A stretch of 64,000 bases of DNA from GCA-2732755 sp965228265 (lineage in GTDB: Bacteria > Planctomycetota > Phycisphaerae > Phycisphaerales > UBA1924): NCBI GenBank assembly GCA_965228265.1, contig OZ245804.1:2852001-2916000 (forward strand), written 5' to 3'. Under the pieces are notes generated by a model that worked only from the letters and a program-made list of their open reading frames with translations, was not told the DNA's origin and made no database searches. Shown here piece by piece: positions 43,271-51,451 of the stretch; the first letter of the stretch is position 1, and each line of letters starts with the position of its first letter. The translations under genes were made by a program, and so were the position numbers.

Positions 43271-44673
43271 GGTGTGTCTCCTTGATTGGGGTGATCAGAA
43301 TGTTCGCGGAGCGAATGGGTGTTCAGCGGCTCTGAGATGAGCCCCTCGACCTGCACCTTCGCGGCGTGGTATTCGGCGAGAGCTTCGAGCCTTTGGGTTT
43401 CAGTATCGAAAAGGGTGCGCTGCGCATCGAGGACATCGAGGTACGGGAGCTTGCCTTCGTCGTAGGCCCGACGCGTCGCGTCGTATGCGTCCTTCGCCGC
43501 GGGGAGTAGGGCGGCATCAATCGCCTGGGCCTCGTGATACGCGGCGGTCAATCGGGCGTGTGCCCGAACAAGTCGGGTGGCCAAATCGCGTCGGGAAGCC
43601 CGCCCCTCGTCGATCGCTTGTGCTGCTCGGAGCCGGGCGGCCAGTATTCCTCCCTGATTGCGATCGAAGATTGCCAATGGCACGGACACGGCCACGACGA
43701 GACCGACATCTTCGCTCTCTTCGGCATACCGAATGCCAGCACCAGCCGTCACGTCGGAGACGGCTTGAGCCCGTTCGAGAGCGACCACCGATGATCGTCG
43801 CTCGGTCTCTGCAATCCAACGCTGAACTTCCGGATGGTGCTCAACGAGATCCGTCAGGGCATCGAGCAACGGCACAGGCATCAGGTCATCCAGCGATCCG
43901 ATGGCCGTGTCAAAGCCGGGGTCGGTTGCATCCCACATCGCACTGAGTTCACGCCTCGCGGCCTCAAGTTCCCGGCTGAGTCGATCTGCGGCGATGCGGG
44001 TGGATTCGCTTTCGAGCCGGGCCTTGATCTCGTCGATGGGTGAAACATCTCCAGCCTGCACCCGCCGATCGATGACGCGCCGGTTCTCCTCTGCGAGTGC
44101 TTGCGCGCGAACGGCGAACTCAACACGCTGCTGGAGCTCCAGCACCCGCACGAAGCGGGACGCGGTGTCGGTGAGCACGGCCAGCCGCTGTGCTTCGTAG
44201 TCGAGAGCAGCAACAACCCACTGCCCCTCGGCGACCCGCACGCGGCGGTCTCGCTTCCCGCCAAGCTCAAGAAGCTGGCTAAAGGCTATGGTGGTCTCGG
44301 CAGAATCAAAGCCACTCAAGCTTCCAGAGCCCGCGAAGTCTTCGACCTCAATTCCGACGCTTGGATTGGGGGAGAGCCCGGCTTGCAGACGACGCGCTTC
44401 CGCAATCCTCGGCTCCCAGGCAAGCGATCGAAGTCGCGGGTTGCGTACGAGCGCAGCCGCGAGAGCTTGGCGGAGGGTCAACTGCTCACCGATGGTGACT
44501 ACATCCGATCCTGGTCCGACTCGATCAGGGTCCTCCGGTGCTTCGTAACGAGGCATGTCGCGCAAGAGAGGCCTTGCGGCGGGGGGCTCGAAGTCGAATG
44601 GTGACGGCGCGCAGCCGCCCAAAAGGATGGAGACGCCCAGGCAGCAAAACAGCTTTGGTTCAGTAAATCTCAT
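43267..44673 (-). CDS. TolC-family outer-membrane efflux protein (CzcC-like)
   Basis: A 468-residue outer-membrane lipoprotein channel for the second pump. The ATG at 44673 is preferred over one three codons upstream by distance to GTGGAA. The lipobox is LLGGC. OEP helices include NPRLRSLAWEPRIAEARRLQ, SRELEAARRELSAMWDATDP and RRAYDEGKLPYLDVLDAQRT. It is distinct from the TolC-like protein of the first operon. The small Cys-rich gene is 93 bp upstream. Confidence 0.9.
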   Translation of the reverse strand: MRFTEPKLFCCLGVSILLGGCAPSPFDFEPPAARPLLRDMPRYEAPEDPDRVGPGSDVVTIGEQLTLRQALAAALVRNPRLRSLAWEPRIAEARRLQAGLSPNPSVGIEVEDFAGSGSLSGFDSAETTIAFSQLLELGGKRDRRVRVAEGQWVVAALDYEAQRLAVLTDTASRFVRVLELQQRVEFAVRAQALAEENRRVIDRRVQAGDVSPIDEIKARLESESTRIAADRLSRELEAARRELSAMWDATDPGFDTAIGSLDDLMPVPLLDALTDLVEHHPEVQRWIAETERRSSVVALERAQAVSDVTAGAGIRYAEESEDVGLVVAVSVPLAIFDRNQGGILAARLRAAQAIDEGRASRRDLATRLVRAHARLTAAYHEAQAIDAALLPAAKDAYDATRRAYDEGKLPYLDVLDAQRTLFDTETQRLEALAEYHAAKVQVEGLISEPLNTHSLREHSDHPNQGDTP

Positions 44674-44766
44674 GTGTTCCACTCGGATAGAGACGTTGCC
44701 CGGCGCACGCCGAGCCTCTGGGAAAGACGAACGCAGTTCATGAACTGCGCAGAATCCCAGGCCGTT

Positions 44767-45207
44767 CTAAACGAGCAAAATCACGCTGCGAAGATGGCAA
44801 ACACAGAATCCAACGCCCGATAGCACCAATGGTCGGAGGGCGGAAGTCGTACTTGCCGATCTGTCAGTGAGGAACTCCAACCAAAGCAAGGGCTGATCAC
44901 CAGGCCCATCAAGAGTCCAATCTTCGTCCGTGTCTTTCTCAAGGCGATCAACGGCGACGATCAACTCGGATTCCACCTCAGTGGACCGGCAACCGCCGTC
45001 GGGGCAGGCAACGCGGTGACTCGATTCGTCGCTGTGCTCCGAGGGAACCGGGCACGGGTCTTCCCCCGGACCGTCGCAGCAGAATTGGTCGCCGAATTGT
45101 GTGGTCGTTGACCCATCAGCACAGATGCAGAGGAACCGCGGGCCGAGCCCGGCTCCCAAGGCGAACCAAAGGGCAAGCAGGATCGAGATGGACGAGTGGT
45201 GTTTCAC
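44767..45207 (-). CDS. Small Cys-rich exported protein at the head of the second efflux operon (CzcI-like position)
   Basis: A 146-residue protein with an N-terminal hydrophobic stretch (ISILLALWFALGAGLG), then a Cys-rich segment (FLCICADGSTTTQFGDQFCC, GEDPCPVPSEHSDESSH, CPDGGCRSTEV) and a C-terminal part ending GFCVCHLRSVILLV. Same place and length as the His/Cys-rich protein of the first operon, with no close identity. It lies immediately next to the ArsR operator, so its transcription is probably controlled by that regulator. Confidence 0.6.
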   Translation of the reverse strand: MKHHSSISILLALWFALGAGLGPRFLCICADGSTTTQFGDQFCCDGPGEDPCPVPSEHSDESSHRVACPDGGCRSTEVESELIVAVDRLEKDTDEDWTLDGPGDQPLLWLEFLTDRSASTTSALRPLVLSGVGFCVCHLRSVILLV

Positions 45208-45236
45208 GGGTGTGGGTCAATCAGGCTAGCGACTTC

Positions 45237-45268
45237 TTGACTATTACACTACATCGTGTAATAGTCAA
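45237..45268. promoter_or_regulatory. ArsR/SmtB-type operator between divergent genes
   Basis: TTGACTATTACAC and GTGTAATAGTCAA form perfect 13-bp arms around a 6-bp spacer (TACATC). It lies between the minus-strand operon head (start 45207) and the arsR-type gene (start 45309), overlapping TTGACT -35-like hexamers on both strands. Members of the ArsR family bind such palindromes and release them on metal binding. Both operon and regulator are probably controlled here. Confidence 0.75.
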
Positions 45269-45308
45269 GCGTGGTCCAGCGCTGTTCTAGTAATTGAAGG
45301 GGTCCCAC

Positions 45309-45701
45309 ATGGAGTCTTGCCGCCCGAAACTGCCTCTGGATGCTCGCCCGCTGATCGGGGCCCTTGAAGCGGAGCGGGTCGGCACCCTTTTCAAGAGCTT
45401 GGCCCATCCAACCCGACTCCGTCTGCTCCACGCCCTGATTCGGGTTGACGAGCTCAGCGTGGGTGACCTCGCAGACGAAACAGGGATGACGGTGCAGGCC
45501 ATTTCAAATCAGTTGCAACGCCTCGCCGAGGTCGGTGTAGTTGGCAGGCGGCGCGATGGGCTTCAGGCCCTGTACCGTGTGATCGACCCTTGCATTCCCG
45601 TACTGCTCGAACGGGGCTGGTGCCACATCGATGAGTACGACAACGGAACTGCCACGGAAACGCCTCGGGGATCAGCCATGGAAGTCAGTCAAGACATTTG
45701 A
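45309..45701 (+). CDS. ArsR/SmtB-family metal-sensing repressor
   Basis: A 130-residue winged-helix repressor. The ATG at 45309 follows GAAGGGG. The fold is AHPTRLRLLHALIR, then recognition helix region DLADETGMTVQAISNQLQRL and wing VVGRRRDGLQALYRV. Possible metal ligands are Cys4 (MESCRP) and the C-terminal DPCIPVLLERGWCHIDEY with two Cys and a His. The CmtR/CadC-type arrangement suggests a soft or divalent metal such as Cd, Pb or Zn. It is divergent from the second efflux operon. Confidence 0.88.
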   Translation: MESCRPKLPLDARPLIGALEAERVGTLFKSLAHPTRLRLLHALIRVDELSVGDLADETGMTVQAISNQLQRLAEVGVVGRRRDGLQALYRVIDPCIPVLLERGWCHIDEYDNGTATETPRGSAMEVSQDI

Positions 45702-46001
45702 GATCCACTGGACACTTCACGGCTCATTTCGACGATCCGGTGTACGGTGGATCCAAATGCAAGATGAGCTGCCCGCAGCCACATGATCGCTTGAAGCATG
45801 TTCGATCACTTGAGCAGAAGTGCAATGCTGGAGCCCCTCACGGTGGCTGTCATGGGCCTAGAACTGGCCTTGATTATCCAATCCAAACCAGTTCGAATCG
45901 CATCAGATAATTTTGGATCTAACAGCGCAAGTGCCTTTCAGGCAGATGCTTATCAGCAAAAACCGCATCTGCTGCTCGTGGGCCGTGCCAAGCCAATACA
46001 G

Positions 46002-46018
46002 TCCCCCCCTCTCCGCTT
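46002..46018 (+). repeat. Putative attR: displaced tRNA-Ser 3' fragment
   Basis: TCCCCCCCTCTCCGCTT is identical to 20453-20469 at the end of tRNA-Ser(CGA), with no tRNA body upstream. It marks the right end of the island; the bases to its right would be the original downstream flank of the tRNA. Confidence 0.78.
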
Positions 46019-46051
46019 TATTGCTCGATATGCGCAGCAGCGTCCCCTGTG

Positions 46052-46071
46052 ACTCGCCAGAAATGGCGAGT
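46052..46071 (+). other. Hairpin with GAAA loop, possible original tRNA-Ser terminator
   Basis: ACTCGCCA and TGGCGAGT form an 8-bp stem closed by GAAA. It lies 34 bp beyond the right att repeat, where the original downstream terminator of tRNA-Ser would be before island insertion. A T-rich but interrupted tract follows (GATTTTGCTTTATT). Confidence 0.4.
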
Positions 46072-46250
46072 ATCCCGGGGGATTTTGCTTTATTGGCAAG
46101 TCTCGGAGACTGTTGGTCTCCGCGAGTAGCGGACGAGCGAAGGGGGCAGCAAGAAGGATAGCAAGGCTCGATGCCTCGCCGTTTGCCACGGCCTCAAACC
46201 GGATGTCGCCGCCCGCTACGCCTCGATCCCGTCCCACACCCCGTCATCCA

Positions 46251-46272
46251 GGTGGGCCAGGAGTTTGTGCGC
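46251..46272 (+). repeat. Left inverted repeat of the insertion sequence
   Basis: Twenty-two bases starting GGTGGGCCAGGAG, exact reverse complement of 47629-47650 and also of 48387-48408 in the second copy. Confidence 0.75.
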
Positions 46273-46276
46273 TGCC

Positions 46277-47611
46277 CTAGGCGGCATCTAGGCGGTGTTC
46301 CAACACCCGGATGACCGGATATGCCAATCGTGGATCACCGCAGACACACCGCCGTTGCATTTCAATTCTGGGCTCGACACCTCCTCTCTGCCTATAAGTC
46401 ACAAGGTCAATAGGTGAAACGCCCCGCTCCACCTCGGAAGGTACCAATGTACCATGGGCTGAATGTGGCCGGTACCGGTTGTGCCATTTCGCGTACGCGT
46501 CAAGTCGGCGTTGAATCGCTCGCGTCCTCGCCGGCATCGCCGATCGACGCACCCACAACTTCACGTCTTTGAAGACTCGCTCGACCTTCGCGTTGAGCTG
46601 CCACGTCCGGACTTGGCATCGGACATGCGTGATGCCAAGCGACTCAATACTTGCTCGGAATCCAGACCGGAACTGGCTGCCGTGATCGGTCACCAGAAAC
46701 CGCGGCGACGCCCCACCGCTTTCGATCGATTCTTCAACAAGTTTCGACAGATCATCAGATGTAGGCCGCTTGCCAAACGCCTTCATCGCGACGATCTTCC
46801 TGCTGAACCCGTCGACAATCGCGGCGATCTCGATCTTCTTCCAGAGAACGTGGATCTCGGTCATGTCCAGATGCCACACCTGGTTCGGCTTCGCGGGATG
46901 ACGCACGTGTGCTGGCGCCTGGGTGATTCGTGCTTTGGGATGCGGCTTCGGCGGAGCCGGCGGACCCTCCTGAAGCACACGTCTAATCGAAGTCCGGCTC
47001 ACTCGGATGCCCGCTCGCATGATGTGCCGCGCGATCGTCCTAGTACCAAACTCAGGCTCAGGGAAGGCCTCTCTTATCTCGTGAACGAGCCTGCGGACAC
47101 CGTCGTGCAGACGGTTCCAAGGCGGCCCTCCGAGCAGTTGCTCGGCTCGGAGCTTGTCACGCACAGCCCTCTGCCAGTTGCGGATCGTGTTGGGATGCAC
47201 AACGAAACGCGCACCGGCTTCCTTTGCAGACCATCCACGGAGCTTCATAACCTCGAGGATCTGCGCTCGCTCGGCGGGCGAGTAGTGCGGCCGCTGGTGG
47301 GCAGGCTTCCGCTCACGCTGCGATCGGAGTACGGCCATCTCCCGCTCAAGCAGAGATGCTTCGTGATGCAGAGCATCCCGCTGCCCGAGCAGCCGAATCA
47401 GAGGCGAGGCGTGCTCAAGCATCCTGGTCCTAGCCGTCATCGCGGCACACATAAAGGTAGTGGCAATGCCATCGGCCACCTCCCACACAGATCGCTCTTT
47501 GCCCAATTTAACACCCCTGCTGCGATGTCCGGCCTTGCACAAGCGGACACCCATAAACCGCTGCAATTCAAGCAGTTTAGAAGATTTCACACCCTCGAAA
47601 GCCGGACACAT
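46277..47611 (-). CDS. DDE-type transposase (IS481/IS3-like, integrase core)
   Basis: A 444-residue transposase. A helix-turn-helix region (AERAQILEVMKLRGWSAKEA, GARFVVHPNTIRNWQRAV) is followed by the RNase-H-fold core: first Asp in VWHLDMTEIHVLWKK, second in FLVTDHGSQFRSGF, Glu in LNAKVERVFKDVKLW, and the closing HNRYRPHSAHGTLVPSEVE. All three acidic residues are present, so it may be active. The true start may be the ATG at about 47452 (MCAAMTART); the sequence before it is less typical. Its relative to the right is truncated. Confidence 0.85.
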   Translation of the reverse strand: MCPAFEGVKSSKLLELQRFMGVRLCKAGHRSRGVKLGKERSVWEVADGIATTFMCAAMTARTRMLEHASPLIRLLGQRDALHHEASLLEREMAVLRSQRERKPAHQRPHYSPAERAQILEVMKLRGWSAKEAGARFVVHPNTIRNWQRAVRDKLRAEQLLGGPPWNRLHDGVRRLVHEIREAFPEPEFGTRTIARHIMRAGIRVSRTSIRRVLQEGPPAPPKPHPKARITQAPAHVRHPAKPNQVWHLDMTEIHVLWKKIEIAAIVDGFSRKIVAMKAFGKRPTSDDLSKLVEESIESGGASPRFLVTDHGSQFRSGFRASIESLGITHVRCQVRTWQLNAKVERVFKDVKLWVRRSAMPARTRAIQRRLDAYAKWHNRYRPHSAHGTLVPSEVERGVSPIDLVTYRQRGGVEPRIEMQRRCVCGDPRLAYPVIRVLEHRLDAA

Positions 47612-47628
47612 CGGACATCATTTAGGAG

Positions 47629-47650
47629 GCGCACAAACTCCTGGCCCACC
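47629..47650 (-). repeat. Right inverted repeat of the insertion sequence
   Basis: Exact reverse complement of 46251-46272. A direct copy of it lies at 48387-48408, exactly 758 bp away. Confidence 0.75.
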
Positions 47651-47688
47651 CCAGTGAGGGCAGATTGGAGGGCACCAAGGCGGACTAG

Positions 47689-48369
47689 CTAGATGACCCC
47701 ACTACTGGGCAATTGGAAACGCCGCCAGATGGCGGCGCGAGAGACAGTCTGACATATATGGGATCGCCCACCGCTCATGATGTGCCGTGCGATCGTTCGC
47801 GTTCCGAACTCCGGCTCAGGGAAGGCCTCTCGGATCTCGTGGATGAGTCTTCGGACACCGTCGTGCAGTCGATTCCAGGGCGGGCCACCGAGCAGGTGTT
47901 CCGCCCGCAGCTTGTCATGAATAGCTCTCTGCCAGTTGCGGATCGTGTTGGGATGCACGACAAAGCGGGCACCGGCCTCCTTGGCAGACCATCCCCGGAG
48001 CTTCATTACTTCGAGGATCTGCGCACGCTCGGTGGGCGAGTAGTGCGGGCGTTGGTGCGCGGGCTTCCGCTCTCGCTGGGATCTGAAAACGGCCAGCTCC
48101 CGCTCGAGCAGAGATGCGTCGTAGTGAAGTGCGTCCCGCTGCCCGAGCAGCCGCACAAGCGGCGAGGCGTGCTCCAGCATCCGGGCTCTGGCCGTCACGG
48201 CGGCACACATAAAGGTAGTAGCGATGCCTTCAGCCATCTCCCACACAGACCGATCTTTGCCCAATTTAACACCCCCGCCACGATGTCCGGCCTTGCACAG
48301 GCGGACATACATAAACCGCTGCAATTCAAGCAGTTTAGAGCATCGCATACGCCCGAAAGCCGGACACAT
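47689..48369 (-). pseudogene. Truncated second transposase copy
   Basis: The first 190 or so residues align with the intact transposase at roughly 85 percent by eye (LEHASPLVRLLGQRDALHYD, AERAQ/TERAQILEVMKLRGW, FGTRTIARHIM), then the match breaks at 47776 inside ARHIM and the frame runs into the upstream flank of the first copy (SGGRSHICQ...). No DDE core is present, so it cannot be a working transposase. The break coincides with the right end of homology (47775) of the first element, so the intact copy probably inserted beside or into it. Confidence 0.8.
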
Positions 48370-48533
48370 CGGACATCATCCGGGAGGCGCACAAACTCCT
48401 GGCCCACCCCAGTGAGGGCAGATTGGAGGGTACCAAGGCCGATTAGCTAGATGACCCCATTACTGGGCAATGAGAAACGCCACCGTATGGCGGCGCGAGA
48501 GACTGTTTGACATATCCGGGATCGCCCACCGCT

Positions 48534-48971
48534 GCGTCACAAGTTCACTCTGCTTGGTCCGTAGCTTCGCTGATCCCCAGAATGGCATGAGGCATCTCCT
48601 TTGCTCACTTAATGCGATAGAGCACTACGCGCGCGAGAACGTACAGTAAAATGGAACGATGGATAACCATAGAGTGTGGAAAGTACCCTAGGTCGTGTCG
48701 CGACCTTCCTCTTATCGTTACTCCAAATGGTTAAAGTCTAGCAATTCGACGCTGACAAAGTCCGTGCGCGAGCTGCAAGGAAAGCGTGGGGGCATACTGC
48801 TCTCTATGTAGGTTGCATCCGCATCATGTCTCACTCACCGGTTCACCACTACTTTTGTTCCGTGTCTTCCTTTTTAGCATGACATCGTTGCTTGGGGCGC
48901 TTATAGGTGGAGTGGCGTAAGATCCACTGGTGTCATCTTAGGCGCCACTGGCCTAGTGACTAGATCTGAAA
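48534..48971. other. Intergenic stretch without convincing genes
   Basis: About 440 bp between the insertion-sequence remnant and the copper cluster. The composition is visibly more AT-rich than the surrounding genes, and no frame has a start with a good ribosome binding site. Nothing recognisable; it may be decayed mobile DNA. Confidence 0.5.
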
Positions 48972-49742
48972 CTACGCGGTCAGCATCAGACCAAGCATCG
49001 CTGCGGCCATGGATGCCATGGTCAGATCCTCGACGAGGGTGACCTTGGTCATCGGGAGGTTGAGGGCGGTGCCGAGGCAGGCGCAGCGGATGGCTCGCTT
49101 GTCGAGGAGTGCCTTGAGCACGCCGGCTGCGCCCACCAGCATGAGGACGAGTGTCACCGAGTTGGTGACGACCGGTGCCCAGGCGAGGAGGTAAGCGACG
49201 CCAAGGCCGAGCTCGACGAACGGGTAGGCCCAGCCCCACGCGGGGACCTTGCGGGCGACGAGGTCGTAGCCGCTGTAGGCGGAGACGAAGCCGGGCGGAT
49301 CGAGGAGCTTGAAGAACGAGAAGACGATGAAGAAGCCGGCCATGAAGTGCCGCATGATCGGCTCGAGCGCCCAATCGCCGGTCGCGTAGGCGACGAGCAG
49401 CGTGACGCCGGTGATGAAGCCGACGATCAAGAAGAGCGGGTAGAGGCTCTCCTTCGGTTGGTCTTCGGCGACGGCGTGGTGCTGCTGGTCCGACGCCTCT
49501 GATCTTGTATCGGGCGTGGCCTTCTCCACACGCGTCAGCGTGTAGTCGCCGGCTGATTCGACCGCTCCGCGGAGCGTGTCCTCGGCGGGTGTTGCACTGC
49601 CCGTGATGACGGCCGTGCCGCTTTGAGGAGACACATCAGCGGTATCTACACCGTCGAGCTTGAGCAGCGCTGCGCTGACCTTGCTCGCACAGCCGCCGCA
49701 GTGCATGCCATTGATTCCAATCGTCACTGTCTGAGTGGACAC
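48972..49742 (-). CDS. HMA-domain plus MauE/DoxX-like membrane protein
   Basis: A 256-residue protein. The N-terminal 65 residues are a heavy-metal-associated ferredoxin-like domain with the GMHCGGC copper/metal motif. After a charged linker, the rest is a four-helix membrane domain (LFLIVGFITGVTLLVAYATG, GWAYPFVELGLGVAYLLAWA, SVTLVLMLVGAAGVLKALLD) with CACLGTALNLP near the end, the Cys pair typical of MauE-like proteins. It probably relays copper or electrons across the membrane. csoR is 5 bp upstream. Confidence 0.85.
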   Translation of the reverse strand: MSTQTVTIGINGMHCGGCASKVSAALLKLDGVDTADVSPQSGTAVITGSATPAEDTLRGAVESAGDYTLTRVEKATPDTRSEASDQQHHAVAEDQPKESLYPLFLIVGFITGVTLLVAYATGDWALEPIMRHFMAGFFIVFSFFKLLDPPGFVSAYSGYDLVARKVPAWGWAYPFVELGLGVAYLLAWAPVVTNSVTLVLMLVGAAGVLKALLDKRAIRCACLGTALNLPMTKVTLVEDLTMASMAAAMLGLMLTA

Positions 49743-49747
49743 AGTCT

Positions 49748-50056
49748 TTACCTCGCGTTCCTGTAGAGCAGTTCGATCAACTCATCGCTCGCCTCTTCAA
49801 ACTCGCTTTGTCCGAGCTTGGCTGCGTCGCCGACGCAGTGCTTGAGGTGATGACGCAGCAACTCCTTCCCGACCGACCTCATGGCCGATTGGACGGCGGC
49901 GATCTGGGTGAGGACATCGACGCAGTAGCGGTCCTGTTCGACCATCTGCGCGATGCCACGGACCTGCCCCTCGATCCGCTTGAGGCGGGCGAGGTTCTTG
50001 GCCCGGTTCTCGGCGCAGACGTTCGTGGCGGCTCTTGCTGAGTTCTTGTTACCCAT
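49748..50056 (-). CDS. csoR: CsoR-family copper-sensing repressor
   Basis: A 102-residue all-helical repressor of the CsoR/RcnR family. The Cu(I) ligands are Cys45 (QDRYCVDVL) and His70 and Cys74 (RHHLKHCVG), the C-H-C pattern of true CsoR. The family helix LARLKRIEGQVRGIAQMVE is well conserved. Such proteins repress copper genes until Cu(I) binds. A candidate operator overlaps the start codon. Confidence 0.92.
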   Translation of the reverse strand: MGNKNSARAATNVCAENRAKNLARLKRIEGQVRGIAQMVEQDRYCVDVLTQIAAVQSAMRSVGKELLRHHLKHCVGDAAKLGQSEFEEASDELIELLYRNAR

Positions 50057-50071
50057 ACCCCCTAAGGGTAT
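50055..50071. promoter_or_regulatory. Candidate CsoR operator overlapping the csoR start
   Basis: ATACCC-CCTAA-GGGTAT, 6-bp perfect arms around 5 bp, with the GGGTAT/ATACCC half sites usual for CsoR. It overlaps the csoR start codon and its GGGGG ribosome site, so repressor binding there would block its own transcription and perhaps translation. Confidence 0.6.
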
Positions 50072-50089
50072 TGTGGCCGAGGTTGCAGG

Positions 50090-51451
50090 TCAAGTGGGCT
50101 CGTCATTGGTCTCGGTGGACTTCGCCCTCAGGAACCATGCTGCGAGCCCGAAGATCAGGACCATCGAGCCGAGAGCGACGCCGACGACGAGCGGATCGGT
50201 CGTGAGCTTGAGATAGAGGAACGCCCCGAGCACAACCGCGTCGAGCACCAATGCCGTCAGGAGCACCCAGCCCCGCGCGTTGAGCTCCGATCGGAGGTGT
50301 TTGAAGACGCCCCAGTGGATCGCCATGTCCATCACGATGTAGAAGATGGCCCCGAGCGAGGCGATGCGGCTGAGGTCGAAGAAGATCGTGAGCGCGAGGG
50401 CGATGACGGCCGTGTATACGAGCGTGTGCTTCTGGATTCTGCCCGGCATGCCGAAGTGGCGGTGCGGCACGAGATTCATATCGGTAAGCATCGCGAGCAT
50501 GCGCGAGACCGCGAACATGCTGGCGATGATGCCCGAGATCGTTGCGACGATGGCGAGGCCGATGGTCAGCCATTCACCCCACTGGCCGACAGCGGGACGA
50601 GCCGCTTCGGCGAGCGAGGAGTCCCGCGCCGCGATGATCTCGTTGACGCTCAGGTTGCCGGCGACGGCCATTGTGACCAGGACGTACAGCCCCGTGCAGA
50701 TCAGGAGGCTGAAGATGATCGAGCGGCCAACGTTTTTCTTGGGCTCTTTGATCTCATCGCCGCTGTTGGTGATGGTCGTGAAGCCCTTGTAGGCCAAGAT
50801 GGAGAGGGCCACGGCGGCGAGGAAACCGCCCACGCCACCCGTTGCGTCCGAGGCTGAGTCCGCAGACGCGCGCGATCCGGCCAGTGAGTCAAACGAAAGA
50901 CCGGAGATCCAGAGCCCGATGCCGGCGAACACCGCGATGCCGACGATCTTGATGATCGCGGTGATCTTGCTGAGCCCGCCGATGACCTCGTTGCCGAGCA
51001 GGTTGACGATGAACGCGACCACGATGAGTCCGACGCCGAGCGTGGGCACCAGCCACGAGTCCGATCCCTCGCCGAAGATCCGCATGGTGTAGGTGCCGAA
51101 GGTCCGGGCGACGAGGCTCTCGTTGATGACCATGGAGAAGTACATCAACAGCGAGCAGCCTGCTGTGACGACGCCCGGCCCGTAGGCCTTCTTGAGGATC
51201 ATGGCGATGCCGCCGGCCGACGGGTACTCGTTGCAGACCTTGATGTACGAGTAGGCGCTGAAGGCGACGACTGCCGCCGCGGCGATAAAGGCGAGCGGGA
51301 ACAGGCCGCCGGCCAACTCGGCGACCTGCCCCGTCAGCGCGAAGATACCCGCGCCGATCATGACGCCTGTGCCCATCGCAATCGAGCCGGTGAGCGTCAG
51401 ACTGCTTTCCCTGTATTGATCCCCGTGATCGTTGCCATCAGTCGTCATCAT
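50090..51451 (-). CDS. APC-family amino acid permease
   Basis: A 453-residue transporter with twelve predicted helices. Family features are GTGVMIGAGIFALTGQVAEL near the N-terminus, SAYSYIKVCNEYPSAGG, KGFTTITNSGDEIKEPKKNV and IYVMDMAIHWGVFKHL-like later helices. The substrate is not readable; amino acids or polyamines are usual. Its ATG overlaps the channel gene by 14 bp. Why an amino acid permease belongs in a copper cluster is unclear. Confidence 0.85.
   Translation of the reverse strand: MMTTDGNDHGDQYRESSLTLTGSIAMGTGVMIGAGIFALTGQVAELAGGLFPLAFIAAAAVVAFSAYSYIKVCNEYPSAGGIAMILKKAYGPGVVTAGCSLLMYFSMVINESLVARTFGTYTMRIFGEGSDSWLVPTLGVGLIVVAFIVNLLGNEVIGGLSKITAIIKIVGIAVFAGIGLWISGLSFDSLAGSRASADSASDATGGVGGFLAAVALSILAYKGFTTITNSGDEIKEPKKNVGRSIIFSLLICTGLYVLVTMAVAGNLSVNEIIAARDSSLAEAARPAVGQWGEWLTIGLAIVATISGIIASMFAVSRMLAMLTDMNLVPHRHFGMPGRIQKHTLVYTAVIALALTIFFDLSRIASLGAIFYIVMDMAIHWGVFKHLRSELNARGWVLLTALVLDAVVLGAFLYLKLTTDPLVVGVALGSMVLIFGLAAWFLRAKSTETNDEPT

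Larger units (their letters stand above)
20453..46018 (+). mobile_element. Genomic island integrated in tRNA-Ser(CGA), about 25.6 kb, heavy-metal resistance cargo
   Basis: Bounded by identical 17-bp repeats, the left one overlapping a tRNA 3' end. The left end holds an excisionase-like gene and a tyrosine integrase about 1.8 kb from the tRNA; further in is a large serine recombinase with unknown genes; the right two thirds hold two RND metal-efflux operons and an ArsR regulator. This is the classic layout of an integrative island: intact tRNA plus integrase at one end, displaced tRNA fragment at the other. Mobility today is not shown, since no conjugation or phage structural genes are seen. 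Confidence 0.75.
45702..46276. other. Right island end and flank without convincing genes
   Basis: About 575 bp. It holds the 17-bp att repeat at 46002-46018, a small hairpin at 46052-46071 and the left inverted repeat of the insertion sequence at 46251-46272. Short open frames here have no ribosome binding site or coding style, so I see no protein. Confidence 0.6.
46251..47650 (-). mobile_element. Insertion sequence with DDE transposase (IS481/IS3-like)
   Basis: A 22-bp perfect inverted repeat (46251-46272 and 47629-47650) encloses a 444-residue DDE transposase. The homology to the second copy extends beyond the right repeat to 47775, so the exact right end is uncertain. Confidence 0.6.

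Noticed and set aside
45698..46052. Short frames at the right island end
   Set aside because: No start site, no conserved pattern, and they cross the att repeat.
46463..47692. 409-codon plus-strand frame opposite the transposase
   Set aside because: It mirrors the DDE transposase reading frame and shows no recognisable motif.
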